A DNA stretch of 64,000 bases from an uncultured Paracoccaceae bacterium (GTDB taxonomy: Bacteria; Pseudomonadota; Alphaproteobacteria; Rhodobacterales; Rhodobacteraceae), in the NCBI GenBank assembly GCA_947492825.1, contig CANLNT010000001.1:2108001-2172000 (forward strand), given 5' to 3'. How positions within the stretch are numbered: position 1 is the first letter of the stretch; the number at the start of each line of letters is the position of its first letter. Of the stretch, positions 26,763 to 38,284 are shown piece by piece. Made by a program: the position numbers and the translations under genes. The notes beneath the pieces are model-generated. The model did no database searches, was not told the origin of the DNA, and was given only the letters and a program-made list of their open reading frames with translations.

Positions 26763-27070
26763 GGGGGGCGTCCTTTGGCAATCTTAAGGAATGTCTCGAC
26801 AGGGGGCGGCGTGATCCTTTCAACACCTTGACCCGGCAACGCTACGCGCGTGCCGGGACACTAATTCGTATGAAAAACCCATGTGTCATTGCCGCCGCTT
26901 ATAAGCAGCGCCGCGCCACGCCACAAGGGCACGTCCCCTGCTTCTTCTGGCCAAAATAATCCCCGCCGGAGGCTCCGACATCACCGCCGCCGCACCGGGT
27001 CGTCAAAAAGGCCGTTCACCCGCAAAACAGCACCAGAATGTCGTGCGCGCGACACGCGCGCCCCTTTTGG
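26763..27070. other. Upstream region of ileS with hairpin and dispersed repeat
   Basis: 308 bases between the extensin-family gene end (27071) and ileS start (26762), both on the minus strand. It contains a perfect 7 bp hairpin (CCCGGCA ... TGCCGGG, 26832-26857) about 70 bases before the ileS start, a palindrome GCTTATAAGC near 26898-26907 that may include the promoter -10, and one copy of the 44-nt dispersed repeat (26933-26976). No T-box-like elements were recognised. Confidence 0.55.
26933..26976 (-). repeat. 44-nt dispersed repeat, copy 1
   Basis: Read on the minus strand it begins GGAGCCTCCGGCGGGGATTA, continues through a TGGCCAGAAGAAGC core and ends GGGGAC. It matches the plus-strand copy at 44373-44416 at 40 of 44 positions with no gap. 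It lies between genes here. Confidence 0.75.
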
Positions 27071-27955
27071 TCACCGGCAATAAGATCCGCTGCGATAACG
27101 CGCGGTGTCAAAGTGAAAATGGTCCCGATGTGCTGCATTGGCATTTGGCCCAAGCACGGTCCCAAAAGGCCCGCAGGCCCCGCGCCACATGCGCCGCAAC
27201 GCCTCACCCTTCTGGCCACGGTTCCAATCCGTCAGTACGGTAATCTCTGACCCGGATTTCAGCCCGATCCCCGCAATATCAATCGCGCGGCCAAAAGCAT
27301 GTTCGCTCAACCGCCCCGTGGAGGACGAATTGCGGTTGCGGCAGGCATAATGCGACACCACCCGCAGTGACTGCATCCCGCCGCCAATCTGACCCACAGC
27401 AGGTTTCGCTGACTGCGCAACCCAGGCCTTCAGCGCGCTGGCAGTACGGCAATCAATCGTGGCACTGGGCGATAAGCGCACACCGGCAACCGAACGGACC
27501 CGCACGGCGCTTTCAATCCCACAAGCGCCGCGCCCCGGCACGCGGCCAATTGTTTCGCCCTGAATGGCGGGATCGCCGCACACCTGCCCACGCTGCCGCG
27601 CGATGCGCTGTTCAACCGCGCGCTGGGTGATTGCAGCAGGTCGCACCGTTGGGCGCAAGGACTGCGCAATGGCGTTGGGGCTAAAGGCAAACATGCCCAC
27701 CTCAGCCCGTTGCTGCGGCTGCGTGGTGGCCCCGCGCGCAAGATCAGGCCGCTCAAATGGGCGCGCGCTCGGGCGCATCTCGACCGTGGGATCACCTGGT
27801 GGCGGCGGAACCAGACTGTCGGGCCGGGTTTGCGGACGCAACGCTACGACCTCGGCTACATCAGGTGCCGGGCGCGCCTCGGGGCGCATTGCACTGGTCT
27901 GGGCCTGCGCGGTCGTGGCACAGATCACAAAGACTGCGACGCAAAGCGCCTTCAT
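27071..27955 (-). CDS. Extensin-family secreted protein
   Basis: 294 residues with a Sec signal peptide (cleavage near AQA/QT). A proline-rich N-terminal linker has four spaced RPxxRP motifs (24-29, 40-45, 61-66, 101-106). The C-terminal 170 residues match the bacterial extensin-like domain (VCGDPAIQGE ... SLRVVSHYACRN ... LSEHAFGRAIDIAGI ... HRDHFHFD), whose conserved His/Asp pattern resembles metal-dependent peptidoglycan peptidases. It probably acts in the cell envelope. Its ATG overlaps the tyrC stop (ATGA). Confidence 0.85.
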   Translation of the reverse strand: MKALCVAVFVICATTAQAQTSAMRPEARPAPDVAEVVALRPQTRPDSLVPPPPGDPTVEMRPSARPFERPDLARGATTQPQQRAEVGMFAFSPNAIAQSLRPTVRPAAITQRAVEQRIARQRGQVCGDPAIQGETIGRVPGRGACGIESAVRVRSVAGVRLSPSATIDCRTASALKAWVAQSAKPAVGQIGGGMQSLRVVSHYACRNRNSSSTGRLSEHAFGRAIDIAGIGLKSGSEITVLTDWNRGQKGEALRRMWRGACGPFGTVLGPNANAAHRDHFHFDTARYRSGSYCR

Positions 27956-28872
27956 GCCTTCTTGGCCGCCACGCGGCCAAAATCGGGCGCATCCGTATCC
28001 TGCCCCGCCTCGATAATGCCACGGCGGATTGCCCGCGTGCGGGTAAAATAGGCATGCAGGTGTTCGCCGTCACCTTTGCGGATGGCCCGCTGCAGGGCGA
28101 AAAGCTCTTCTGTGAACCGCCCCAAAATCTCCAGCGTCGCGTCCTTGTTGGTCAGAAACACATCACGCCACATCGTTGGGTCAGAGGCGGCGATGCGCGT
28201 AAAATCCCGAAAACCGGCAGCAGAGTAATTGATCACCTCACCATCGGTGATCCGGCTGAGATCATCGGCAACACCAACCATCGTATAGGCAATCAGATGC
28301 GGCGCATGGGACACCACAGCGCACACCAGATCATGATGTGCCGGCGCCATCGTGGCGATGTTGGACCCTAGCCCCTCCCAAAAAGCGCAGAGGTCACGCA
28401 CGGCATTAGGTTCCGCGCCTTCGCCCGGCACAATCAGGCACCAGCGATTGTCAAACAATTCTGCAAAGCCAGACCGCGGCCCCGAATGCTCTGTCCCGGC
28501 CATCGGGTGGCCACCGATGAATTGCACGTTCTGCGGCAAGTGAGGCAGCACCGCCTCAAACACCGCTGTCTTGACCGAGCCCACATCTGTGACCACCGCA
28601 CCCGGTTTCAGCACTGGCGCGATATCGGCCATGATGTCGCCCATCACACCAATGGGGACGCACAGCACAATCAGATCGGCGTCGCGCACGGCTTCTTGTG
28701 CCGTGTCATAAACGTCGCAAAGGTCCAATTCGCGTGCGATTGCGCGGGTCTCTGCGGTATGGGCCGTGCCGGTGATCTCCTTGGCCAACCCTGCGCGCTT
28801 GATCGCATGGCACATCGACGACGCGATCAGCCCCAGCCCGATCAGGGCGACCCGCTCATAGATTACGGCCAT
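27952..28872 (-). CDS. tyrC: Prephenate/cyclohexadienyl dehydrogenase
   Basis: 306 residues from the ATG at 28870-28872, which overlaps the hisC stop codon (TGATG); the frame extends 16 codons further only as shadow. VALIGLGLIASS (about 8-19) is the NAD(P)-binding fingerprint. FIGGHPMAGTEHSGP and the following NRWCLIVP are conserved in TyrA/TyrC proteins. It oxidatively decarboxylates prephenate or arogenate in tyrosine synthesis. The upstream aminotransferase can act in the same pathway. Confidence 0.88.
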   Translation of the reverse strand: MAVIYERVALIGLGLIASSMCHAIKRAGLAKEITGTAHTAETRAIARELDLCDVYDTAQEAVRDADLIVLCVPIGVMGDIMADIAPVLKPGAVVTDVGSVKTAVFEAVLPHLPQNVQFIGGHPMAGTEHSGPRSGFAELFDNRWCLIVPGEGAEPNAVRDLCAFWEGLGSNIATMAPAHHDLVCAVVSHAPHLIAYTMVGVADDLSRITDGEVINYSAAGFRDFTRIAASDPTMWRDVFLTNKDATLEILGRFTEELFALQRAIRKGDGEHLHAYFTRTRAIRRGIIEAGQDTDAPDFGRVAAKKA

Positions 28873-29957
28873 CAGCGCTGCCCTTTGAACTGCGCAATCC
28901 CGTGCACAACCCGACGACAAGCGCTTTCATCGCCCACGGTGATCCGCAGGCAATGGGGAAAGCCATAGCCCTTGGGATGGCGCACGATAATGCCCTGGCT
29001 CAGCAGGTATTCATTGCAACCCACGGCCTCTTCCTCATCCGCGAAACGCGCCAGAATGAAGTTAGCGGTTGAAGTATCGGACGGCACACCAATTTCGGCC
29101 AAGGCCGTGGCCAGCCATTCGCGCCAGCGGGCGTTTTCACGCTGGCACCGTTCGAAATAGGCCGTATCGCGCACAGCCGCCTCGGCCGCGGCCAGCGCAG
29201 CAGAGGACATGTTGAACGGCCCCCTGATCCGATTGAGCACGTCAATGATCGCCTGCGGGCCATAGCCCCAGCCGACACGCATCCCGCCCAGGCCATAGAT
29301 CTTCGAAAAGGTCCGGGTCATCACTACATTTTCGCGTTCATTGATCAGTGACAGTCCCGCATCAAACCCTTCGACATATTCGGCATAGGCACCGTCGAGA
29401 ACCAGAATAGCTTGCGGTGGCAGGCCATCGGCCAGCCGCGCCACCTCTGTCGGGCCAATCATCGTGCCTGTGGGATTGGCGGGATTGGCGATATAGACCA
29501 GCTTGGTCTTCTTGTTGCAGGCTGCAAGGATCGCATCCACATCCACCACGCGGTCGCGCTCTTTGACCTCGACCGGTGTGGCGCCAGCGGCAAGCGTCGA
29601 AATCCGGTACAGGGCAAAGCCGTGCTCGGTGTGGATCACTTCGTCCCCGGGCCCGGCAAAGGCCTGACACATAAAGTGCAAAATCTCGTCCGACCCCACA
29701 CCGATAATCACGCGTGCAGGGTCAAGCGACCATACTTCGCCGATTGCGGTACGCAGGGCCATATGATCGGTGGGCGGATAGCGGTGCAGATCGTGGGCCG
29801 CCCGCATGAACGCATCCTTGGCCTTGTCGGACGGCCCCGCGGGGTTTTCATTCGACGACAGCTTCAGGACGTTGGCAATACCGTCCACGTGGCTTGCGCC
29901 ACCCTGATAAAGGGCGATGTCCATGATCCCCGGTTGTGGCTTGATTGCAGCATTCAT
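28872..29957 (-). CDS. hisC: Histidinol-phosphate / aromatic aminotransferase
   Basis: 361 residues, PLP fold type [13 protein letters not shown] near the N-terminus, [13 protein letters not shown], and the PLP lysine in [20 protein letters not shown] are the HisC pattern. It transfers an amino group in histidine synthesis. The translational coupling to tyrC suggests it also, or mainly, makes phenylalanine/tyrosine, as seen for HisC-type enzymes elsewhere. Confidence 0.9.
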   Translation of the reverse strand: MNAAIKPQPGIMDIALYQGGASHVDGIANVLKLSSNENPAGPSDKAKDAFMRAAHDLHRYPPTDHMALRTAIGEVWSLDPARVIIGVGSDEILHFMCQAFAGPGDEVIHTEHGFALYRISTLAAGATPVEVKERDRVVDVDAILAACNKKTKLVYIANPANPTGTMIGPTEVARLADGLPPQAILVLDGAYAEYVEGFDAGLSLINERENVVMTRTFSKIYGLGGMRVGWGYGPQAIIDVLNRIRGPFNMSSAALAAAEAAVRDTAYFERCQRENARWREWLATALAEIGVPSDTSTANFILARFADEEEAVGCNEYLLSQGIIVRHPKGYGFPHCLRITVGDESACRRVVHGIAQFKGQR

Positions 29958-30014
29958 AGCGCCATTCCCCCCGCTTTCGCCCGTTCTAACGGGGTGTTTC
30001 CGGCATTGCCAGTG

Positions 30015-31430
30015 TCAGGTTGCCAGCACATTGCGGAATTGCCAGGGGTCACTTTCATCAATGTCTTCGGGGAAATGCTCCCACCGGTCCTGCAGCGGGG
30101 TCCAGTCGGTGTAATGCGCCTCGACCGGGCCAAGATAGGGGCGCTGCACCTCAAGGCACCTTGCGTGGTCCATCTCGTCGGTTTCCACGATCCCGGCTTG
30201 AGGGTTTTCCAACGCCCAGACCATGCCCGCCAGCACCGCCGAGGTCACCTGCAACCCCGTGGCATTCTGATAAGGCGCCAGCGTCTTGGTCTCTTCATTC
30301 GACAACCGGGACCCGAACCACAACGCATTCTTTTCGTGGCCATAAAGCAGCACGCCCAACTCATCAATACCGGTCACAATCTCGTCCACGTCCATGATTT
30401 CGTGCACTTTCTGCTGCTTACCGGACCCGAACATCTCGTGCAGGGACAGCACCGCGTCATCGGCGGGGTGATAGGCATAGTGGCAGGTCGGACGATAGTC
30501 AGGCGCACCCGCTGGGCCGACGGTATAATAGTCCGAAATGCTCACCGCCTCATTGTGGGTCACCAGAAACCCGAACTGCGGTCCGGGTGTGGGGCACCAG
30601 GTGTGAACACGGGTGATGGCGCCGGGGCGTTCGAACCAGATCGCCGCCTGACAGCCGACATCATAGCTATGCGCGGTTTCGGGCATCCACTTCTCGTGCG
30701 TGCCCCAACCCAGCTCTGCCGGTTGAAACCCTTCGGCAATGAACCCTTCGACCGACCACGTGTTGACAAATGTATCCCGCGGACGGGGCTTGGCCCTGGC
30801 TTGGGTATCGCGCTCGGCGATATGGACGCCCTTGACCCCAAGCTTTTGCATCAAAGCCGCCCAGCCGTCGCGTGTGTTGGGCACCGCATCACCGGTGTTC
30901 GTGTCCCGCGCAAGCGTCAACAGCGCTTCTTTCACGAACCAGCTGACCATGCCGGGATTGGCCCCGCAGCACGACACCGCCGTTGTGCCGCCGGGATTTG
31001 CGGCCTTTTCGTCGCGGACCTTTTGGCGCAGGGCATAATTGGTGCGGTCGGCGTTGTCGGGGGTTTCGAAATAAAAGCCCTCCCACGGCTCCACCACGGT
31101 ATCGATATAAAGCACACCAATCTCGCGGCAGAACTTCATCAGATCAAGCGACGAAGTATCGACCGACAGGTTCACACAGAACCCTTTGCCATCCGGGAAC
31201 AGCCCGCCAAGCACGTCGCGGTAATTGTCGCGGGTGATCGCGGTTTGAACGTGGCGGACACCTTCATCTGCCAAATGCGCAGCTGCCGCAGGATTGGGTT
31301 CAATCACCACCAGTTTGTCCGCGTCAATATCAAAATGCCGCTGGATCAAGGGCAAGGTTCCCTTACCGATCGACCCAAAGCCGATCATCACAATCGCGCC
31401 GTCAATACGGCCATAGTTAGGGTGTGCCAT
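30015..31430 (-). CDS. hss: Homospermidine synthase
   Basis: 471 residues, saccharopine-dehydrogenase-like fold. GAIVMIGFGSIGKGTLPLI (about 11-29) is the NAD-binding fingerprint, and VNLSVDTSSLDLMKFCRE, DTVVEPWEGFY and CCGANPGMVSWFVKEA are family blocks. The enzyme joins two putrescines to homospermidine with NAD as prosthetic group. It probably uses putrescine from the decarboxylase at 17169. It is a single-gene unit, with a terminator of the upstream gene in front of it. Confidence 0.9.
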   Translation of the reverse strand: MAHPNYGRIDGAIVMIGFGSIGKGTLPLIQRHFDIDADKLVVIEPNPAAAAHLADEGVRHVQTAITRDNYRDVLGGLFPDGKGFCVNLSVDTSSLDLMKFCREIGVLYIDTVVEPWEGFYFETPDNADRTNYALRQKVRDEKAANPGGTTAVSCCGANPGMVSWFVKEALLTLARDTNTGDAVPNTRDGWAALMQKLGVKGVHIAERDTQARAKPRPRDTFVNTWSVEGFIAEGFQPAELGWGTHEKWMPETAHSYDVGCQAAIWFERPGAITRVHTWCPTPGPQFGFLVTHNEAVSISDYYTVGPAGAPDYRPTCHYAYHPADDAVLSLHEMFGSGKQQKVHEIMDVDEIVTGIDELGVLLYGHEKNALWFGSRLSNEETKTLAPYQNATGLQVTSAVLAGMVWALENPQAGIVETDEMDHARCLEVQRPYLGPVEAHYTDWTPLQDRWEHFPEDIDESDPWQFRNVLAT

Positions 31431-31493
31431 GCGAACCTCCGGTTAGTGTGGCACGTGGTTAGCGCAAAGCGGCGCGCATTGAAAAGACACGAT

Positions 31494-31538
31494 CCAAAAA
31501 AGCAAAACCCCCGCCGCAGGGACAGGGGTCTTGTTTTG
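31494..31538 (-). terminator. Terminator of the VPVPA-tail gene
   Basis: On the minus strand: CAAGACCCC, a 12-base loop, GGGGGTTTTG and then a run of Ts. It follows the stop at 31556 and separates that gene from hss. Confidence 0.7.
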
Positions 31539-31555
31539 ATATGTCAGATTGTGTC

Positions 31556-32323
31556 TTAGGCTGCAGGCTTGCGCCGCCGTCGCGCAAAGCCCAGCCCGGC
31601 CAGCGCGCTGCCAAGCATCAGGATCGAGGCCGGCACTGGCACTTCCTGGATCGTGAAATCACTGAAAACCTGCAGTCCATCGACAGAGAACCCGTCGTTC
31701 TTGCGGTTCTTGCTGTCGTCTCTCTGAAAATTCTCAAGCTCGATCCGGGCCGAGGTTACATCCGCGCCCAAATCAATCGTCACCAGCTTAATGTTGCCAT
31801 TTGCAAGCTTCGGGTCCGTGCCCCGTATCCGCATTTCAAAGCTGTCGGTTCCAGTCGTGATCCGCAGGAAGCCGCCCACGTCATTGGCATCCATCAAGCT
31901 GAAGGTCACGTAATCGAACGCAGCGCCACTCATCAGTGACACGTCCCAGCCGATGCCGAAAGTGTCGTTGCTGTCGAGAAACCACTCACCACCTGCAGGT
32001 GTGGTATTGGACCGGCCAAAGACCGTGCCGTTACGCAACGCCACTTCGGTACCTGTATTGCCCGGCAATCCAGTCACGGTGCCACCGGTCCCGGTACCGC
32101 CGAGCGATTCAAAATTGCCCACCGCCGTCGAGATCGACGCGCCCACTTCGCCCTCGCCATTGGTCACACCGAGGGCTTCAAAGTCTTCGGTAGCAGCAGC
32201 GCCGACACCAAAGGTGGGATTGTAGGATGCGGCATCGAAAATCGACACGTTAATCGTTGCAGCATTTGCCATCATCGGCAAAACGGCCATCGTCGTCGCA
32301 ATCATGAGGCCCTTGATACGCAC
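31556..32323 (-). CDS. Secreted protein with VPVPA/PEP-CTERM-type sorting tail
   Basis: 255 residues if started at the GTG at 32321-32323, which has GGAG 6 bases before it; an ATG at 32303-32305 is the alternative. The signal peptide ends near MANA/AT. The mature part is a beta-rich domain without recognised catalytic motif (EDFEALGVTNGEGEVG, later a jelly-roll-like stretch). The C-terminus VPVPASILMLGSALAGLGF followed by ARRRRK is an exosortase-type sorting signal. Probably a surface or matrix protein. Terminator downstream. Confidence 0.75.
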   Translation of the reverse strand: MRIKGLMIATTMAVLPMMANAATINVSIFDAASYNPTFGVGAAATEDFEALGVTNGEGEVGASISTAVGNFESLGGTGTGGTVTGLPGNTGTEVALRNGTVFGRSNTTPAGGEWFLDSNDTFGIGWDVSLMSGAAFDYVTFSLMDANDVGGFLRITTGTDSFEMRIRGTDPKLANGNIKLVTIDLGADVTSARIELENFQRDDSKNRKNDGFSVDGLQVFSDFTIQEVPVPASILMLGSALAGLGFARRRRKPAA

Positions 32324-32345
32324 GGCACTCTCCAACAGAAAAAGG

Positions 32346-32361
32346 TTTAACTTGGGTTAAA
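32346..32361. promoter_or_regulatory. Palindrome TTTAAC-N4-GTTAAA upstream of secreted protein
   Basis: A perfect 6+4+6 inverted repeat 23 bases before the GTG start of the VPVPA-tail gene. The TTAAC half-sites resemble CtrA-type boxes, but the spacing is 6, not 7. A second palindrome TTTCCG-TAA-CGGAAA lies at 32414-32428. Confidence 0.4.
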
Positions 32362-32508
32362 ATATGTCAAAGGCTGGGCGAGGCAAAGGGGAAACGCCTC
32401 ACTTTTTCCCCATTTTCCGTAACGGAAATAAAAAGACCTGATTGTCCGCTCCCGCGAAACAATTAACCTCAAATTTCCATGCGTTTCGGCGGAATAGGTC
32501 CGTCCTGG

Positions 32509-33267
32509 CTACTTGCGCTCGATTCCCACGGCGGCCACTTCGCCGTCATGCAGCAGGATTTCCATCCAAACCGGGCTGGATGTGAAGCGTTCGTAACCAG
32601 TGATGAAGGTCGTGTTGCGGGCGAGCGCATCGATTCTGCGCCCGCAGGGCTTGCCAAATCCGGCCCGGCAAAAGCTGGCTTTGATTGCTTCGTAAGCGTT
32701 GTCGACCTGCGTGTAGGGCCGCCGCGACTGGGCGGTTTCATAGCGCACGACCTCGTGCGTGCCGACATCCCCGGTCAACACCAGTGCGGCCGTGAATTGC
32801 CGGGCGCAGCGATCGTTGAAACCGGTGATGTAATAGGGGCGCGGCGCTGTCGTGTTTGGGGCGGTGTCATAGATCGTATAGCCTGACACGCTGGCGATTT
32901 TAGCCCCCATCTCGCGGGTGGACAGACCACAGGTGGTCCCGACCTCGCCAAAGACTTGATTGGTCAGCGGTGGGATATTGTCTTCCGGCGCGTCAGCCAC
33001 GTCGCCTGGCGCTTCATTGCCCATCAACCGGCCCAGCAGACCGGGGGACGGCGCTTCGGCTTCTTCGGCTGGTGCGCTATCTGCAGCCCCCCCAAAAAGG
33101 CCCGCAAAGAACCCGGGCGCGTCATCGGGGGCCGCAATGGCAACGCCATCCTCACCCACATCGACGGTATCCAGCGTCGGAACTTCGTCCAGCGTGTCCT
33201 GCACACCAAAGCCCGCGCACCCTGCAAGCAGGGCCGCAACCGGCAAGGACATCAGGACAAAACGCAT
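32509..33267 (-). CDS. Conserved lipoprotein, unknown function
   Basis: 252 residues from the ATG at 33265-33267 (GGAGG 6 bases upstream; a GTG one codon earlier is possible). A lipoprotein signal ends LLAGC. An acidic, proline/alanine-rich linker (about 30-95) leads to a C-terminal domain with four or more cysteines (TTCGLST, DRCARQF, SFCRAGFGKPCGRR) that could form disulfides. No family recognised; likely a periplasm-facing lipoprotein found in Rhodobacteraceae. Confidence 0.6.
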   Translation of the reverse strand: MRFVLMSLPVAALLAGCAGFGVQDTLDEVPTLDTVDVGEDGVAIAAPDDAPGFFAGLFGGAADSAPAEEAEAPSPGLLGRLMGNEAPGDVADAPEDNIPPLTNQVFGEVGTTCGLSTREMGAKIASVSGYTIYDTAPNTTAPRPYYITGFNDRCARQFTAALVLTGDVGTHEVVRYETAQSRRPYTQVDNAYEAIKASFCRAGFGKPCGRRIDALARNTTFITGYERFTSSPVWMEILLHDGEVAAVGIERK

Positions 33268-33336
33268 CACGCGCCTCCGCTCAAACAGACGATGACATAG
33301 CGCGCGATGTGGGAGAGGTCTAGCGCAGGGCGCAGT

Positions 33337-36837
<3,501 letters not shown>

Positions 36838-36883
36838 GCAGCGACATTATGTGCCGGGTTTCCGCGCCGCCAGTTGATAATAC

Positions 36884-36899
36884 TTAGCACATCTGCTAA
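36884..36899. promoter_or_regulatory. ArsR operator candidate TTAGCA-N4-TGCTAA
   Basis: Perfect 6+4+6 inverted repeat 31 bases before the ArsR start and 46 bases before dnaE. The position over the likely promoter of the ArsR-SRPBCC pair fits autorepression. A half-site GCTAAG follows at about 36917-36922. Confidence 0.5.
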
Positions 36900-36930
36900 C
36901 TTTATGCGAAACACCCGCTAAGCCCCTGAC

Positions 36931-37257
36931 ATGTCGACACATCTGAACACATTTTTTGCTGCAATGGCCGACCCGACCCGCCGCGCGGTGATCGAACAAC
37001 TGACCGCGGGCCGGGCCACCGTCAGCGAACTGGCCGCGCAACATGACATGGCCCTTCCCAGTTTCATGCGTCATCTCAAGGTGTTAGAGGACGCAGGTCT
37101 GGTCCGTTCGGTCAAAAAGGGCCGCGTGCGGACCTGCGTGATCGAACCCGGACCATTGATCGAGGCACAGGGTTGGCTGGCATGGCAACGCGCAGTCTGG
37201 GAAGGCCGCAATGACAGGCTGACGGCACTTGCCGAAGGATTGGAGGACCCATCATGA
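36931..37257 (+). CDS. ArsR-family transcriptional regulator
   Basis: 108 residues. FFAAMADPTRRAVIEQLTAGRATVSELAAQHDMALPSFMRHLKVLEDAGLVRSVKKGR is a complete winged-helix ArsR/SdpR-type domain. No metal-binding cysteine motif (CxC) is present, so this is likely the SdpR-like class. The stop overlaps the start of the SRPBCC gene (ATGA), the usual pairing of such regulators with an AHSA1-type protein. Confidence 0.88.
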   Translation: MSTHLNTFFAAMADPTRRAVIEQLTAGRATVSELAAQHDMALPSFMRHLKVLEDAGLVRSVKKGRVRTCVIEPGPLIEAQGWLAWQRAVWEGRNDRLTALAEGLEDPS

Positions 37258-37733
37258 CCAACGCAACCACATTGACATTCACCCGCCATATCAAGGCCAG
37301 CCGCGCCGCAATCTGGCGCTGCTGGACGGAACCCGCATTGCTGAAAAAGTGGTTTGCCCCGGCACCTGTCAGCACAACCGAGGCCGAGATGGACGCGCGA
37401 CCGGGAGGTATCTTTCGCACGGTGATGGAGGTTCCGGAACATGGCACTATGGCCGGCAATCCCGGTTGCGTGCTTGTCGCCGATGCGGAGCAACGGTTGG
37501 TCTGGACCAACGCGCTTGGGCCAGAATTCTGCCCCAACGCGATGGGCGACGGCCCCATGGATTTTGCCTTTACCGCCGAAATTCTGATCACACCAGCAGC
37601 AGGCGGAAGCACCTACACCGTTGTCGTTCAACACGCGACCGATGCCGCGCGCGAAGTGCATGAAAACATGGGGTTCTTTGAAGGTTGGGGGGCTGCCGCG
37701 GATCAGATGGCCGAACTTGCGGCATCACTTTGA
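37254..37733 (+). CDS. SRPBCC family protein (AHSA1-type)
   Basis: 159 residues. FTRHIKASRAAIWRCWTEPALLKKWFAP at the start and a C-terminal helix (FFEGWGAAADQMAELAASL) are the START-like/AHSA1 fold, which binds hydrophobic ligands. It is coupled to the ArsR gene by ATGA overlap. Ligand unknown. A 13-base tandem duplication follows its stop. Confidence 0.85.
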   Translation: MTNATTLTFTRHIKASRAAIWRCWTEPALLKKWFAPAPVSTTEAEMDARPGGIFRTVMEVPEHGTMAGNPGCVLVADAEQRLVWTNALGPEFCPNAMGDGPMDFAFTAEILITPAAGGSTYTVVVQHATDAAREVHENMGFFEGWGAAADQMAELAASL

Positions 37734-37755
37734 CCGGCGCTGTTATCCGGCGCTG

Positions 37756-38136
37756 TCATACCAAAGGCCGATCCTGATGAGGCTGCATAACCTCAATTCT
37801 GTTGCCAAAAGGGTCGGCGATATAGAACCGCCGCCAACCGGGCAACGATGAGACTTCGCCGCCTTCCAACGCAGCGCGCGCCTGTTCCAAATCATCCACA
37901 ACAAGCGCCGGATGCGCCTTGCGCGCAGGAGTGAACGGTTCCTCGACCCCCAAATGCAAGTTGACCCCTGCACCAGCAAACCAGCAGCCCCCGCGCCCGG
38001 CCAGGGCGGCGGGCTTTGCTACCTCGCGCAATCCAAGCCGTCCGCAATAAAACGCTCGCGCCACATCTTCCTGCCCAGGCGGCATCGCCAACTGCACATG
38101 ATCAAGGCCGGTAATGGAAAAACTGCTCATATTCAT
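37756..38136 (-). CDS. VOC (glyoxalase/bleomycin resistance) family protein
   Basis: 126 residues, two beta-alpha-beta3 modules. GLDHVQLAMPPGQEDVARAFY (first metal-ligand histidine), VNLHLGVEE and the final GNRIEVMQ (glutamate) are the VOC metal site residues. The reaction is not predictable. It is convergent with the ArsR-SRPBCC pair. Confidence 0.85.
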   Translation of the reverse strand: MNMSSFSITGLDHVQLAMPPGQEDVARAFYCGRLGLREVAKPAALAGRGGCWFAGAGVNLHLGVEEPFTPARKAHPALVVDDLEQARAALEGGEVSSLPGWRRFYIADPFGNRIEVMQPHQDRPLV

Positions 38137-38284
38137 AGCTTAACCCCGCAAACATCGGGCGGAAAGGCTTGCTATTCGCGCATTTGCCCGCTTTTCTGGC
38201 AATCGACCGGGGGGTTCTTGTCTACGCCGCATCGACATCGGACCGCACACCCCAGCACGATCGGTAAGGCGGCTTGAGTTTCAC

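Noticed and set aside
29412-31559. 715-codon open frame on the plus strand
   Set aside because: It runs antisense to hisC and homospermidine synthase, both of which have clear family motifs. The translation has no domain and is rich in His, Arg and Gly, typical of a shadow in high-GC DNA.
32346-32361. CtrA box
   Set aside because: The half-sites are TTAA-like but the spacing is 6 rather than the 7 of the established CtrA motif, so I list it only as a palindrome.
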